Source of the DNA: Clitoria ternatea
Taxonomy: Eukaryota > Streptophyta > Magnoliopsida > Fabales > Fabaceae
Direction of reading: 5' to 3'
DNA: 64,000 bases
Assembly: GCA_037962975.1 (NCBI GenBank)
Contig: CM075676.1
Coordinates: 94,434,001-94,498,000 of the forward strand
Shown: in pieces, positions 1 to 11,079 of the stretch
Numbering within the stretch: position 1 is the stretch's first letter
Layout of the letters: every line of letters begins with the position of its first letter
Program-made: the position numbers and the translations under genes
The notes under the pieces: generated by a model
Told to the model about the DNA's origin: nothing
What the model saw: the letters and a program-made list of their open reading frames with translations, nothing else
Database searches by the model: none

Positions 1-2724
1 GTTTCAACCACATATGTCAATAACCAAAAGGCATTCATGTACATATAAATTAATTTCGTTATTCATAATTATTCACTACCACAATATACAAATTGTATGA
101 TACTCAACAGCATTCATGATAATTCATAATCACTCAAGAATTCAATAATAAATTATTACTCATAGAGAAAACATCATTTTTATCCATAATAACCATCATA
201 AGTAAATTTCAGCATTTCCAAACAGCGACATGCGTTAGTAAAATAGTCATAATATGAGCAAATCAACTCCTTTTTAGGTGATTCCACTTTCTGTAGTTCA
301 ATAACATAATTGTCTACAACTTTCATGAAGAACACAATTTCAAATTCCGAACAGAAATATCACTTATTCATGAAATAACACACTGCCTCAAGGTGAGTTT
401 TTCAAAACGTACATATGTTAGTAATTTCAGTGTTTCTGGAGTTACAAAAATGCTTTTTGCATGAAACCAGTTCTAAATTACTATTAACACAAATATCTAC
501 AATTTTCATGAAGATCATAAATTCAAATTCTAAGCAGAAATACCATTTATCCACAAAATACAACACTGCCTCCAGGTGAGTTTTCAAAACGTACATATAT
601 TAGTATTTTCAACGTTTTTAGAGCTACACAAATGATTTTAACATGAAACCAGTTCTAAAATACTCTTAACATAATTATCTACAACTTTCATGAAGACACA
701 AACAACTAATTCATACCAAAAAATTCCCAGTATTGAAAACAAGATTCGGATTTCATAGTTAACAGATTTGCATCATGAACATACTTCTGTATTTTGAGCA
801 TCACTAGATCTACAAGCATCTTTTTAACTTGAAACCACTTTCTATAAATCCCTAACATGTATATCTACAACTTTTGTGAAGACATCAAAGGCTGATTATA
901 CATGTATAATTCCCAGAATATCAAAATATGCATAGAACATAGCTTAAACATTTCACTCGGTCATGCTGTAGTATTTTGGCTATAACTTTTGCTATACATA
1001 TCCAAATCAGTTGAATCAGGTATCAAAATTCATATAACAAAAAGATATACAACTTTCATGAAGAAGTCAGAGTCAAATTCATACGTTTTCAGCTTCAAAA
1101 TTAAGCAACAAGATACAAAATTAAAACTAGAATCCTAGAACAGCATACAACTCTACCTATTTCACAAATATTCACAACCCTGTCCCCTCTTACTTGGTTT
1201 GCCGACTGAAATGGCTCCCTTGCAGTCCACAAAGCTGTTCGAATGGAAGGAGAATTTGTTCACAAGCTTGTTCTAATCAGGCCTTAGTAAATGGGCAGAT
1301 TTAATAATGCCAGACAAGTGGGAACATCATCCTCATGAGTGGAGGTTTAGTGCTGTTAGTGCTTTGATAGTGGGGAATTAAATAAGAAAGTGGGTTATAA
1401 TGGTCCACTTCGGGCCGTCCTACTCACTAGAAAGGATTAATGGGGTTAAATGTATTAAATAATGCATAAGAGACAAGATAGGAGTCAAAAGTTACTCCTG
1501 ATACTGAAAACCGACTGGAATTCCACTCGGTTAGCCTATAAACCGACTGGAATTCCTTCAGTCGTGTGAAAAAGAAGGGAAACCGAGTCCTCTCGCTCAA
1601 GCGGAATAATACACGCTTGAGCGAGTGCCATATAATGCTCTGGCTGAGGGGTTACGCTCAAGCGAAAACCGACTCGCTTGAGCGAGTGTGAGTTTCGCTC
1701 AAGCGAATACCAACTCGCTTGAGCCAGGCACACTCCCTCGCTTAAGCGAGGAACTCATTCGCTTAAGTGAATCCACTCGGTTTTCATTCAACATTTTAGT
1801 CCACTCGGTAAAATCTCCTGAAACCGAGTCTTCACCTATTACTCACTCGGAACTAGTTCTTCTTGAAACAATTTCACTCGGGTATTTCATTCCAATTCCG
1901 AGTCATCTCTTACTCAGCCTTCCACTCGGCATTACACTAAAACCGACCTATCACTCTATTGGTTTTCCACTCGGAGTTTCATCCCAGAGACTGACACATC
2001 TGGGTAATAATAAACCGTGTGTCCCCAGTCTGAATTCTGCCACTCGGAAATGCATTTTCCTATGTACTTCACTCGAAAATGAAGGCACTCAGTGATTCTT
2101 TCATTCGGAATTGCAATGTCTGATCAAGATCGACTCGAAAACGAGCCTTTGGAAGATACTTGACTCGGGAATGAGTCTTTCTGTGGTGTTTGACTCGGAA
2201 ACGAGTCATTCAGGAGTAATTGACTCGGTACTCGGAAACGAGTCTTTCTAAGTAATTTAACTCGGCAGTGAGTCACCCCAAGGTGAGTCACTCGGAATCT
2301 CTCACCCAGAAGTGGTTCTATCAGTTCCACTTCACACATAAGTGTCTCGGGTGCAGGAATTTCACTCGAAATAAACTCACTCGGCCATATTCCACTCGGA
2401 AAACACAACCTTCACTCGGAATTTTACATCTTCACTCGGAATTTCTCTTAGTCACTCGGAATTTTCCTCCTTCACTCAGAATTTTCATTCTTCACTCGGA
2501 CAGAGCCCCTTTTTCACTCGGAAATTCATTTCTAAGGCATATTTTACCCGGAAAATGGATCTTATCAATACAGGTCTATGTAATTTCTATAATTATACCC
2601 AAAAATGGAATTTTTGGAGTATTATAAACCATCCATAGAGCGTTTTATTCATTGATCAACACTTACAGGCCTTCCATGCTTCATAAATTACATAATTGAA
2701 CTACTATTAAAGCAGGATGTTACA
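1..2724 (-). repeat. 3' LTR of the Ty3/gypsy element (cut by window edge)
   Basis: The stretch matches 8332-11079 almost base for base. It is 24 bp shorter overall, mainly because about 30 bp of an ACTCGG-rich stretch near 2220-2240 is missing compared with the other LTR. It ends at 2724 in GGATGTTACA, the reverse complement of the LTR start TGTAACATCC. ORFs inside it (for example 1688-2095 and 2268-2627) are by-products of its short repeats. Confidence 0.93.
285..1100. repeat. Five diverged 182-186-bp tandem units inside the gypsy LTR
   Basis: The motif CTACAACTTTCATGAAG or a close variant starts at 313, 497, 679, 865 and about 1047, giving spacings of 184, 182, 186 and 182 bp. Flanking blocks (AAAACGTACATAT, ACATGAAACCAG) recur in the first units. 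The same array occurs in the other LTR at about 8620-9430. Confidence 0.8.
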
Positions 2725-2739
2725 TTTCTCCCACCCTAA
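2725..2739 (-). other. Polypurine tract of the gypsy element
   Basis: Read on the minus strand this is a purine-rich run containing GGGTGGGAGAAA that abuts the 3' LTR. This is the expected plus-strand primer site. The block just upstream (2740-2765) reads AATTTCGAGGACGAAATTT on the minus strand and recurs, mutated, in the LARD at 29272-29292. Confidence 0.88.
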
Positions 2740-2777
2740 TAAAAATTTCGTCCTCGAAATTTAACTTAACGTACTCC

Positions 2778-4140
2778 TCAGTGAAACAATCCTGGATACT
2801 GCGTCCTCATAGCATCTTCATGCTCCCAAGTCAGAGTTACCTCGTTTCCTTGTTTCCATGCAACCTTCACTAGTGGTACGTTCTTGTTTCTCAGACGTTT
2901 ATTCGATCTTTCTAGAATCTGTGTAGGTTCTGTGGAGATGGTCAGATTTTCTCTAACTTCAATATCATCAGCAGCAATCACGTGAGTGAGGTCTTGTACA
3001 TACTTCCTTAGTTGTGATACGTGAAACACATTGTGCAGGTTTGCCAGGTGAGGAGGAAGTGCAATCTGATACGCCACTATACCAATCCTCTTCAGGATCT
3101 CATATGGTCCAATGAACCTTGGACTCAACTTCTTACTCTTCAATGCTCGACCAATCCCCTTGTGAGGTGAAACCTTCAAAAATACATGCTCACCAACTTG
3201 GAATTCAAGTGGTTTCCTCCTCTTATCGTAATAGTGCTTCTGTCTGTCTTGGGATGCCTTCATCTTTTCCCTGATTATTTCTATTTGTTCAGTAGTCTGT
3301 TGCACAATTTTAGGTCCTAACGCCAAACTCTCACCAGTTTCTAACCAACAAAGAGGCGTTCGACACTTTCTACCATACAATGCTTCAAATGGAGCCATAC
3401 CAATACTGCTATGGTAGCTATTGTTATACGTGAATTCTATCAGTGGAAGAAACTGCTCCCAACTACCTCCATGTTCAAGCACACAAGATCGCAGTAAGTC
3501 TTCCAAACTTTGTATGGTACGCTCTGACTGCCCATCTGTTTGGGGATGATAAGCTGAACTTAATCGAAGCTTTAAACCCAATTCCTGATGCAAGCTTCCC
3601 CAAAATCGGGAAGTAAACCTTGGATCTCTATCTGACACAATACTAGATGGTACACCATGAAGTCTTACGATCTCTTTCACATATAATTGTGCCAATTTTT
3701 TGTAGAGAGTTCTTCATATTCATTGGGAGAAAATGAGCAGACTTTGTCAATCTGTCTACAATAACCCAGATTGCATTGTTCCCTGAACGTGTTCTTGGTA
3801 ATCCTGACACAAAGTCCATTGAAATGTCATCCCATTTCCAGACAGGAATCTCCAATGGTTGAAGTTCACCAGATGGCTTTTGATGTTCCACTTTGGCTTT
3901 TTGACACACCAGACATGAAGACACATATTCAGCTATCTCTTTCTTCATCCTTGGCCACCAAAAGCTTTTCTTCAGATCTTGATACATCTTGGTTGATCCA
4001 GGATGAATGCTCAACATACTTTTATGCACTTCTTCTAAGATTGTTCTTCTCAGACCAACATCATCTGGTACACAAACTCTGCTTTTGATTCTCCAAATTC
4101 CATCTGATCCTTCTTGTAATCCCATATCTTTTCCCTTTGC
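2778..4140 (-). pseudogene. Gypsy integrase with chromodomain-like C-terminus (frameshifted)
   Basis: This is the C-terminal part of the polyprotein, which inserts element cDNA into host DNA. It carries the HHCC zinc-binding region (HPGSTKMYQDL ... SCLVCQKAK) and DDE core residues: D in SMDFVSGLPR, D in SDRDPRFTSRFW and E in SERTIQSLEDLLR. A C-terminal chromodomain-like segment ends at WEHEDAMRTQYPGLFH. One extra base in a six-base A/T run (3696-3701) shifts the frame between the catalytic core halves, so the two parts read in different frames. The upstream boundary is an in-frame TAG at 4141-4143. Confidence 0.88.
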
Positions 4141-4284
4141 CTACAAGTCTCTCAACTCTTGTAATGGCAAATCTTCTTTCTGTCTTTCACCTATCAGCTT
4201 TAGAAAATCATTGGTTATCTTCAGAGTTCCCAAGATCAAACTCTTTGAAGATTTCATCTCCACACCCAAGTTCATGTCTCTGAA

Positions 4285-5826
4285 TTATTCTATCATCTCC
4301 ATCTCTTTTATCATCAAAGATGCCATATGAATGGACTTTCGGCTAAGTGCATCTGCCACTACATTTGCTTTTCCTGGATGGTACTTCAAATCAAAATCAT
4401 AATCTTTAAGAAACTCCATCCATCTTCGCTGCCTCATGTTCAATTCCTTTTGATCGAACAAATACTTCAAGCTCTTGTGGTCACTGAACACTTCAAACTT
4501 GACTCCATACAGATGGTGTCTCCAGATTTTCAGGGCAAATACTACTACTGCCAATTCTAGATCATGCGTTGGATAGTTCATCTCATGTGGTCTCAATTGC
4601 CTAGAAGCATAGGCAACCACTCTTCGTTGTTACATCAAGACACAACCTAAGCCCATCTTAGAAGCATCACAATAAACCACAAAGTCTTCTTGTGGGTCAG
4701 GCAAGGTTAAGACTGGAGCAGATGTAAGCTTCGTTTTTAGTTCCTGAAAACTTCTCTCACATTCTGACGTCCAATCAAAAGGTTGATTCTTCCGGGTTAG
4801 ACGAGTCATTGGTAGGGCAATTTGAGAAAACCCCTCAATGAATCTCCGATAATAACCAGCTAATCCCAGAAAGCTTCGTATCTCAGTGACTGAAGTAGGT
4901 CTCTCCCAGTTTGTTACAGCTTCAATTTTTGAAGGGTCCACAGACACTCCTTCGCTTGAGATTACATGACCTAGAAACTTTACTTCCTTCAACCAGAATT
5001 CACATTTTGACAACTTGGCATACAACTGCTTCTCTTTCAGAATCTGTAATACCACTCGAAGATGCTTTTCATGTTCCTCCCACGTCTTAGAATAAATCAG
5101 AATGTCATCAATGAAGATAATAACAAACTGATCTAAGTATGAATGGAATACTCGATTCATGTAATTCATGAATACAGCTGGGGCATTGGTTACTCCGAAG
5201 GGCATCACAAGATACTCGTAATGGCCATAGCGTGTTCTAAAAGCTGTCTTTGAAATATCCTCAGACTTGACACGAATCTGATGGTATCCCGATCGTAGAT
5301 CAATCTTGGAAAATACAGTAGCGCCTCTCAATTGATCTATCAAATCATCAATTCTGGGCAAAGGGTATCTATTCTTCACCGTCAATTTGTTCAACTGACG
5401 ATAATCTACACATAATCTCATGCTTCCATCTTTCTTCTTGACAAGTAATACCGGCGCTCCCCATGGCGACACACTGGGCCTGATAAAATGCTTCTCTAAT
5501 AACTCTTCAATTTGCTCCTTTAGTTCTGCCAGTTCAATAGGTGACATGTGATATGGAGCCTTAGATACTGGTTCTACTCCTGGAATTAAATCAATTGAGA
5601 ATTCTATCTCACGTTCTGGAGGTAAACTTGAGACATCCTCAGGAAATACTTCAGGAAATTCAGAAACAACTGGCATCTCGATTGCTTTAGATTCACCATC
5701 TCCTTGTGGAAGAGTAAACAAGGCAAATAATTGGCTTTCACCTTGTAAGGCAAAGAGTTTGAGATTGTCGGAAGTAAGATTTTCTTCTGATGGAAGTATC
5801 ACAGTTTTGTTATGACAGTCCACCAA
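4285..5826 (-). pseudogene. Gypsy reverse transcriptase and RNase H (one internal stop)
   Basis: Reverse transcriptase motifs are clear: VLLVKKKDGSMRLCVDYRQL, the fingers and palm region, and the catalytic FIDDILIYSK box. RNase H follows, with VVYCDASKMGLGC and the SRQLRPHEMNYPTHDLEL region. The frame is interrupted by TAA at 4630-4632 (a CAA-to-TAA type change) inside RNase H and ends at a TAA at 4285-4287. The spacer to the integrase stays open in the same frame down to TAG 4141-4143. It reads in one frame with gag and protease, as in single-ORF chromoviruses. Confidence 0.92.
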
Positions 5827-5844
5827 GACTCGATTTGCCGATAA

Positions 5845-6531
5845 CTAGTCCATCCCTAGGATTACTTCCAGATCCTTCAGAGGTAAACAAACAAGATCTA
5901 CTAGAAAGTTTTTACCTTCTATGAGCATAGAACATTCGTTACACACCTTAGTAGTCCTAAGTTGTGTACCGGTGGGAGTGGAAACAATCAGATTGTATGT
6001 CATAGACTTCACAGGTAATTGAAGGCGTCGAACACACTCATCAGAAATAAAAGAATGTGTAGCACCTGAATCAAATAACATAGATAAGATTGTACCATTG
6101 ATTTCACACTTACTTTGTACGAGGTCATCAGCTTGGTCTTCCTCTGAACCGCTGATGGCAAAGACTCTCCCAGTTGTTGATTGTAACCTCTGGTCTGTTG
6201 ACTCCCTGTTCTGTCTTGGAGGTTGAGCAGCTCGTGTGTTTCCTCCACGACCTCCCTGATAGTTAGAGCCTTTTTGATTATTCATAGTGTTGCTGTCGTT
6301 GTTTTGTCGGTTCTGCGGGCAATTTGGATTGATGTGTCCTTTCTGATTACAACGATAGCAGGTAACCTCTCCCAGGTGTCGGGTGCAATCGCGTATATGG
6401 TGATTACCTCCGCAATTATGGCACTTGATATTTGTATGATTGCTGCGTCTTTGGGAAGATGATGATCCTCCCTTGAAACGATTTGGATAGAACGTCCCTC
6501 TCCTTTTGAAATCAACTGACTGAGGTTTGAG
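5845..6531 (-). pseudogene. Gypsy nucleocapsid zinc knuckles and aspartic protease
   Basis: This continues the gag frame after a stop at 6532-6534. One zinc knuckle fits CX2CX4HX4C exactly (CYRCNQKGHINPNC, about 6319-6360). A second, slightly irregular one (CHNCGGNHHIRDC) is at about 6385-6423. The aspartic protease active site is LFDSGATHSFIS. The frame ends at TAG 5845-5847, where the family has Trp in the GMDWL motif, so this is a TGG-to-TAG transition. The protease would process the polyprotein. Confidence 0.88.
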
Positions 6532-7164
6532 TTATTTATTGGCCTTTTCATGTGCCAGTCTGGCTTGGTGATTTTCTTCAAAAATTATGCATTTGTTGAT
6601 TAGAATAGGAAAACTCTGAATCTCTTGGTATCCTATCGCCTCTTTGATTTCCAGATTCAGCCCGTTCTCAAATTTAACACATTTTGATTCTTCGGCACCA
6701 GCCTGTTGAAAAGGAGGGTAAAAGAGAGATAGTTCTTCAAATTTTGCAGCGTATTCTCCAACAGACATTGAGCCTTGTTTCAGCTCCATAAATTCCAGCT
6801 CTTTACGGCTTTTCACACTTGCTGGAAAATATTTCTCTAGGAAACAGTCTTTGAAGTTGACCCAGTTCAAGGGTCTGTCAGCCTCGATCATACGGATTCT
6901 AGCATGAATCCACCAGTTTTCTGCCTCTTCCACCAACATATAGGTGGCATACTCTACCTTTTCGCATTCTGTGTAGGGTAATGCTCGAAAGATACGCTCT
7001 ATTTCCTTGGCCCAAAGATACGCTCCTTCCGGATTATAACCCCCTTTGAATTGTGAAGGTTTTCTTTTCAGAAAGTGATCTAACCCATGTAGTCCTCCAG
7101 TGCTCCTTGGTTGGTTTTGTCGTTCTATGGCTTCAGCTAAGCGGTTGAAAGCTGCTGCCATATC

Positions 7165-7195
<31 letters not shown>

Positions 7196-7203
7196 CTTGC
7201 CAT
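6532..7203 (-). pseudogene. Gypsy Gag (capsid) region
   Basis: A 223-residue ORF opens with MARNN and a ten-residue Asn run encoded by a (GTT)n microsatellite (7165-7195 on the plus strand). A retrotransposon Gag domain follows (FKGGYNPEGAYLWAKEIERI, WWIHARIRMIE, FKDCFLEKYFP, MELKQGSMSVGEYAAKFEEL). Gag forms the capsid of the virus-like particle. TAA at 6532-6534 cuts it off from the zinc knuckles, which stay in the same frame downstream. Confidence 0.9.
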
Positions 7204-7481
7204 CCTACATTCGTAGTTTGGTTTATACTTATTCTAAGGGAAAATATATTGTATTATAACCTAACTATAAGTATTCTACAGTTTATCAGTTAAGCAATAA
7301 TTCATATAACATATTTATCATATTATCAAGCAGTAATCAAACAAATCTTTTTGTAATTAATCAGTCAGGCACAAGTCATATAGTACACACTTAATATGTT
7401 ATCAAGTAAGAAATCAAACATTTCATATATTATATCGAGAAACAGTACATGTCATAGCAATTGGTCCTGAATTTTTGAAAA

Positions 7482-7494
7482 TGCTCTGATACCA
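7482..7494 (-). other. Primer binding site, tRNA-iMet type (gypsy element)
   Basis: On the minus strand it reads TGGTATCAGAGCA, the standard plant tRNA-iMet complementary site. It lies 4 bp from the inner edge of the 5' LTR and fixes both element orientation and the LTR boundary. Confidence 0.92.
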
Positions 7495-7498
7495 CCTA

Positions 7499-10400
7499 TG
7501 TAATGTCCCGTGTAATATTCCGAATAAATTTTTTGCATTTTTGAAAGATCAATTTAAAATTCATAAATTAAACTCAGAGTTCACATAAAATTCGATAATT
7601 GCGGAATATTATCATGCATACTAGTCGTGATTAATAAAATTCATGAAATATTTGTATAGCAGAAACGATTTAGAAGTAACAGTACATAGTACGTACTATT
7701 TATTACAACCCATTAAATTAAGGTAGAAATCAAATCCAAGCAATATATCATATAGTCATCAATCATGGCATCACTCTTCGTTCTGTGTGGCATTCACTAT
7801 AAAAATTGATGTAAGAGTGAGACAGAATATAGAATAAGTATAAAATAGATAAAATTGCACAAACACAATCAACAAATCATGATGATATGATGGTTATGCC
7901 AGACGAATTCATTTATATTTAATGAGTCTTTAATTAGTCAATGATGTCATGCTGGATCCATTTGGTTTGGTGGGAATACTGCAGTAAAAGGTCTCATAGA
8001 GACACCGGTAGGAATTAATAAAGTCATGGATCCCTACAGCCCCATGACCAACACATCGGTAGGAATTAATACAGTCATGGATCCCTACAACCCCATGACC
8101 AACACATCACAAAAATAGGGCTTTAACTCATCATAGAGTAACCTCCCACCAGGGGAGGCAATCATGGAACCCCTAAATTCCATGGTGCGTCCAAATGCTT
8201 ATGATGCATGAATGCCTTTAATTCTTATTACCATTTAACATACCATGATATCCATATTTCCAAAACCTCTTGGAGAATACAAGTCTTCAAGGGACACAAC
8301 ACATAATAATTCACAGAATCATGGATTTACTGTTTCAACCACATATGTCAATAACCAAAAGGCATTCATGTACATATAAATTAATTTCGTTATTCATAAT
8401 TATGCACTACCACAATATACAAATTGTATGATACTCAACAGCATTCATGATAATTCATAATCACTCAAGAATTCAATAATAAATTATTACTCATAGAGAA
8501 AACATCATTTTTATCCATAATAACCATCATAAGTAAATTTCAGCATTTCCAAACAGCGACATGCGTTAGTAAAATAGTCATAATATGAGCAAATCAACTC
8601 CTTTTTAGGTGATTCCACTTTCTGTAGTTCAATAACATAATTTTCTACAACTTTCATGAAGAGCACAATTTCAAATTCCGAACAGAAATATCACTTATTC
8701 ACGAAATACCACACTGCCTCAAAGTGAGTTTTTCAAAACGTACATATGTTAGTAATTTCAGTGTTTCTGGAGTTACAAAAATGATTTTTGCATGAAACTA
8801 GTTCTAAATTACTCTTAAAACAAATATATACAATTTTCATGAAGATCATAAATTCAAATTCTAAGCAGAAATACCATTTATCCACAAAATACAACACTGC
8901 CTTCAGGTGAGTTTTCAAAACGTACATATATTAGTATTTTCAACGTTTTTAGAGCTACACAAATGATTTTAACATGAAACCAGTTCTAAAATACTCTTAA
9001 CATAATTATCTACAACTTTTATGAAGACACCAATAACTAATTCATACCACAAAATTCCCAGTATTGAAAACAAGATTCGGATTTCATAGTTAACAGATTT
9101 GCATCATGAACATACTTCTGTATTTTGAGCATAACTAGAGCTACAAGCATCTTTTTAACTTGAAACCACTTTCTATAAATCCCTAACATGTATATCTACA
9201 ACTTTCGTGAAGACGTCAAAGGCTGATTATGCATGTATAATTCCCAGAATATCAAAATATGCATAGAACATAGCTTAAACATTTCACTCGGTCATGCTGT
9301 AGTATTTTGGCTATAACTTTTGCTATACATATCCAAATCAGTTGAATCAGGTATCAAAATTCACATAACAAAAAGATCTACAACTTTCATGAAGAAGTCA
9401 GAGTCAAATTCATACGTTTTCAGCTTCAAAATTAAGCAACAAGATACGAAATTAAAACTGGAATCCTAGAACAGCATACAACTCTACCCATTTCACAAAT
9501 ATTCATAACCCTGTCCCCTCTTACTTGGTTTGCCGACTGAAATGGCTCCCTTGCAGTCCACAAAGCTGTTCGAATGGAAGGAGAATTTGTTCACAAGCTT
9601 GTTCTACTCAGGCCTTAGTAAATGGGCAGATTTAATAATGCCAGACAAGTGGGAAACATCATCCTCATGAGTGGAGGTTTAGTGTTGTTAGTGCTTTGAT
9701 AGTGGGGAATTAAATAAGAAAGTGGGTTATAATGGTCCACTTCGGGCCGTCCTACTCACTAGAAAGGATTAATGGGGTTAAATGTATTAAATAATGCATA
9801 AGAGACAAGATAGGAGTCAAAAGTTACTCCTGATACTGAAAACCGACTGGAATTCCACTCGGTTAGCCTATAAACCGACTGGAATTCCTTCAGTCGTGTG
9901 AAGAAGAAGGGAAACCGAGTCCTCTCGCTCAAGCGGAATAATACACGCTTGATCGAGTGCCATATAATGCTCTGGCTGAGGGGTTACGCTCAAGCGAAAA
10001 CCGACTCGCTTGAGCGAGTGTGAGTTTCGCTCAAGCGAATACCAACTCGCTTGAGCCAGGCACACTCCCTCGCTTAAGCGAGGAACTCATTCGCTTAAGC
10101 GAATCCACTCGGTTTTCATTCAACATTTTAGTCCACTCGGTAAAATCTCTTGAAACCGAGTCTTCACCTATTACTCACTCGGAACTGGTTCTTCTTGAAA
10201 CAATTTCACTCGGGTATTTCATTCCAATTCTGAGTCATCTCTTACTCAGCCTTTCACTCGGCATTACACTAAAACCGACCTATCACTCTATTGGTTTTCC
10301 ACTCGGAGTTTCATCCCAGAGACTGACACATCTGGGTAATAATAAACCGTGTGTCCCCAGTCGGAATTTTGCCACTCGGAAATGCATTTTCCTATGTACT

Positions 10401-11079
10401 TCACTCGAAAATGAAGGCACTCAGTGATTCTTTCATTCGGAATTGCAATGTCTGATCAAGATCGACTCAGAAACGAGCCTTTGGAAGATACTTGACTCAG
10501 GAATAAGTCTTTCTGTGGTGTTTGACTCGGAAACGAGTCATTCAGGAGTAATTGACTCGGAAATGAGTCATTTGATGGCATTTGACTCGGAAACGAGTCT
10601 TTCTAAGTAATTTAACTCGACAGTGAGTCACCCCAAGGTGAGTCACTCGGAATCTCTCACCCAGAAGTGGTTCTATCAGTTCCACTTCACACATAAGTGT
10701 CTCGGGTGCAGGAATTTCACTCGAAATAAACTCACTCGGCCATATTCCACTCGGAAAACACAACCTTCACTCGGAATTTTACATCTTCACTCGGAATTTC
10801 TCTTAGTCACTCGGAATTTTCCTCCTTCACTCAGAATTTTCATTCTTCACTCGGACAGAGCCCCTTTTTCACTCGGAAATTCGTTTCTAAGGCATATTTT
10901 ACCCGGAAAATGGATCTTATCAATACAGGTCTATGTAATTTCTATAATTATACCCAAAAATGGAATTTTTGGAGTATTATAAACCATCCATAGAGCGTTT
11001 TATTCATTGATCAACACTTACAGGCCTTCCATGCTTCATAAATTACATAATTGAACTACTATTAAAGCAGGATGTTACA
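7499..11079 (-). repeat. 5' LTR of the Ty3/gypsy element (complete, 3581 bp)
   Basis: It is bounded by TGTAATGTCC at 7499 and GGATGTTACA at 11079, giving TG...CA ends with imperfect terminal inverted repeats. The PBS lies 4 bp outside its inner edge. It contains a two-copy 51-bp tandem repeat (8007-8057, 8058-8108), about five 182-186-bp tandem units (about 8620-9430), a cluster of CGCTTGAGCG-type palindromes (about 9925-10105) and about twenty ACTCGG hexamers (mostly 10106-10890). Confidence 0.93.

Larger units (their letters stand above)
1..11079 (-). mobile_element. Ty3/gypsy LTR retrotransposon, Tekay/Del chromovirus type, nested in a copia element
   Basis: This is a minus-strand element with two near-identical long direct repeats (1-2724 and 7499-11079) flanking a 4774-bp interior. 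The interior holds, in element order, a PBS, gag, protease, reverse transcriptase, RNase H, integrase with a chromodomain-like tail, and a polypurine tract. Window base 1 matches base 8332, so about 830 bp of the 3' LTR lie outside the window. Full length is therefore near 11.9 kb. Long LTRs, one gag-pol frame and the C-terminal chromodomain-like region fit the Tekay/Del lineage; the lineage call is inference from domain character. The right end interrupts a copia reverse transcriptase frame exactly at 11079/11080, which shows nesting. The coding region has several stops and one frameshift, so the copy is non-autonomous. Confidence 0.93.

Noticed and set aside
1688..2627. Overlapping ORFs in the gypsy LTR, repeated at 10020-10982
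   Set aside because: They are built from ACTCGG and CGCTTGAGCG repeats (Ser-Leu-Gly-rich translations) and mirror LTR identity.
7482..7494. Possible tRNA gene fragment
   Set aside because: Only the 3'-end complement of tRNA-iMet is present and it sits beside an LTR, so it is a PBS.
10106..10890. CRISPR-like short repeats with spacers
   Set aside because: Repeat cores are only about 6-12 bp with variable spacing, in a plant LTR with no cas genes.
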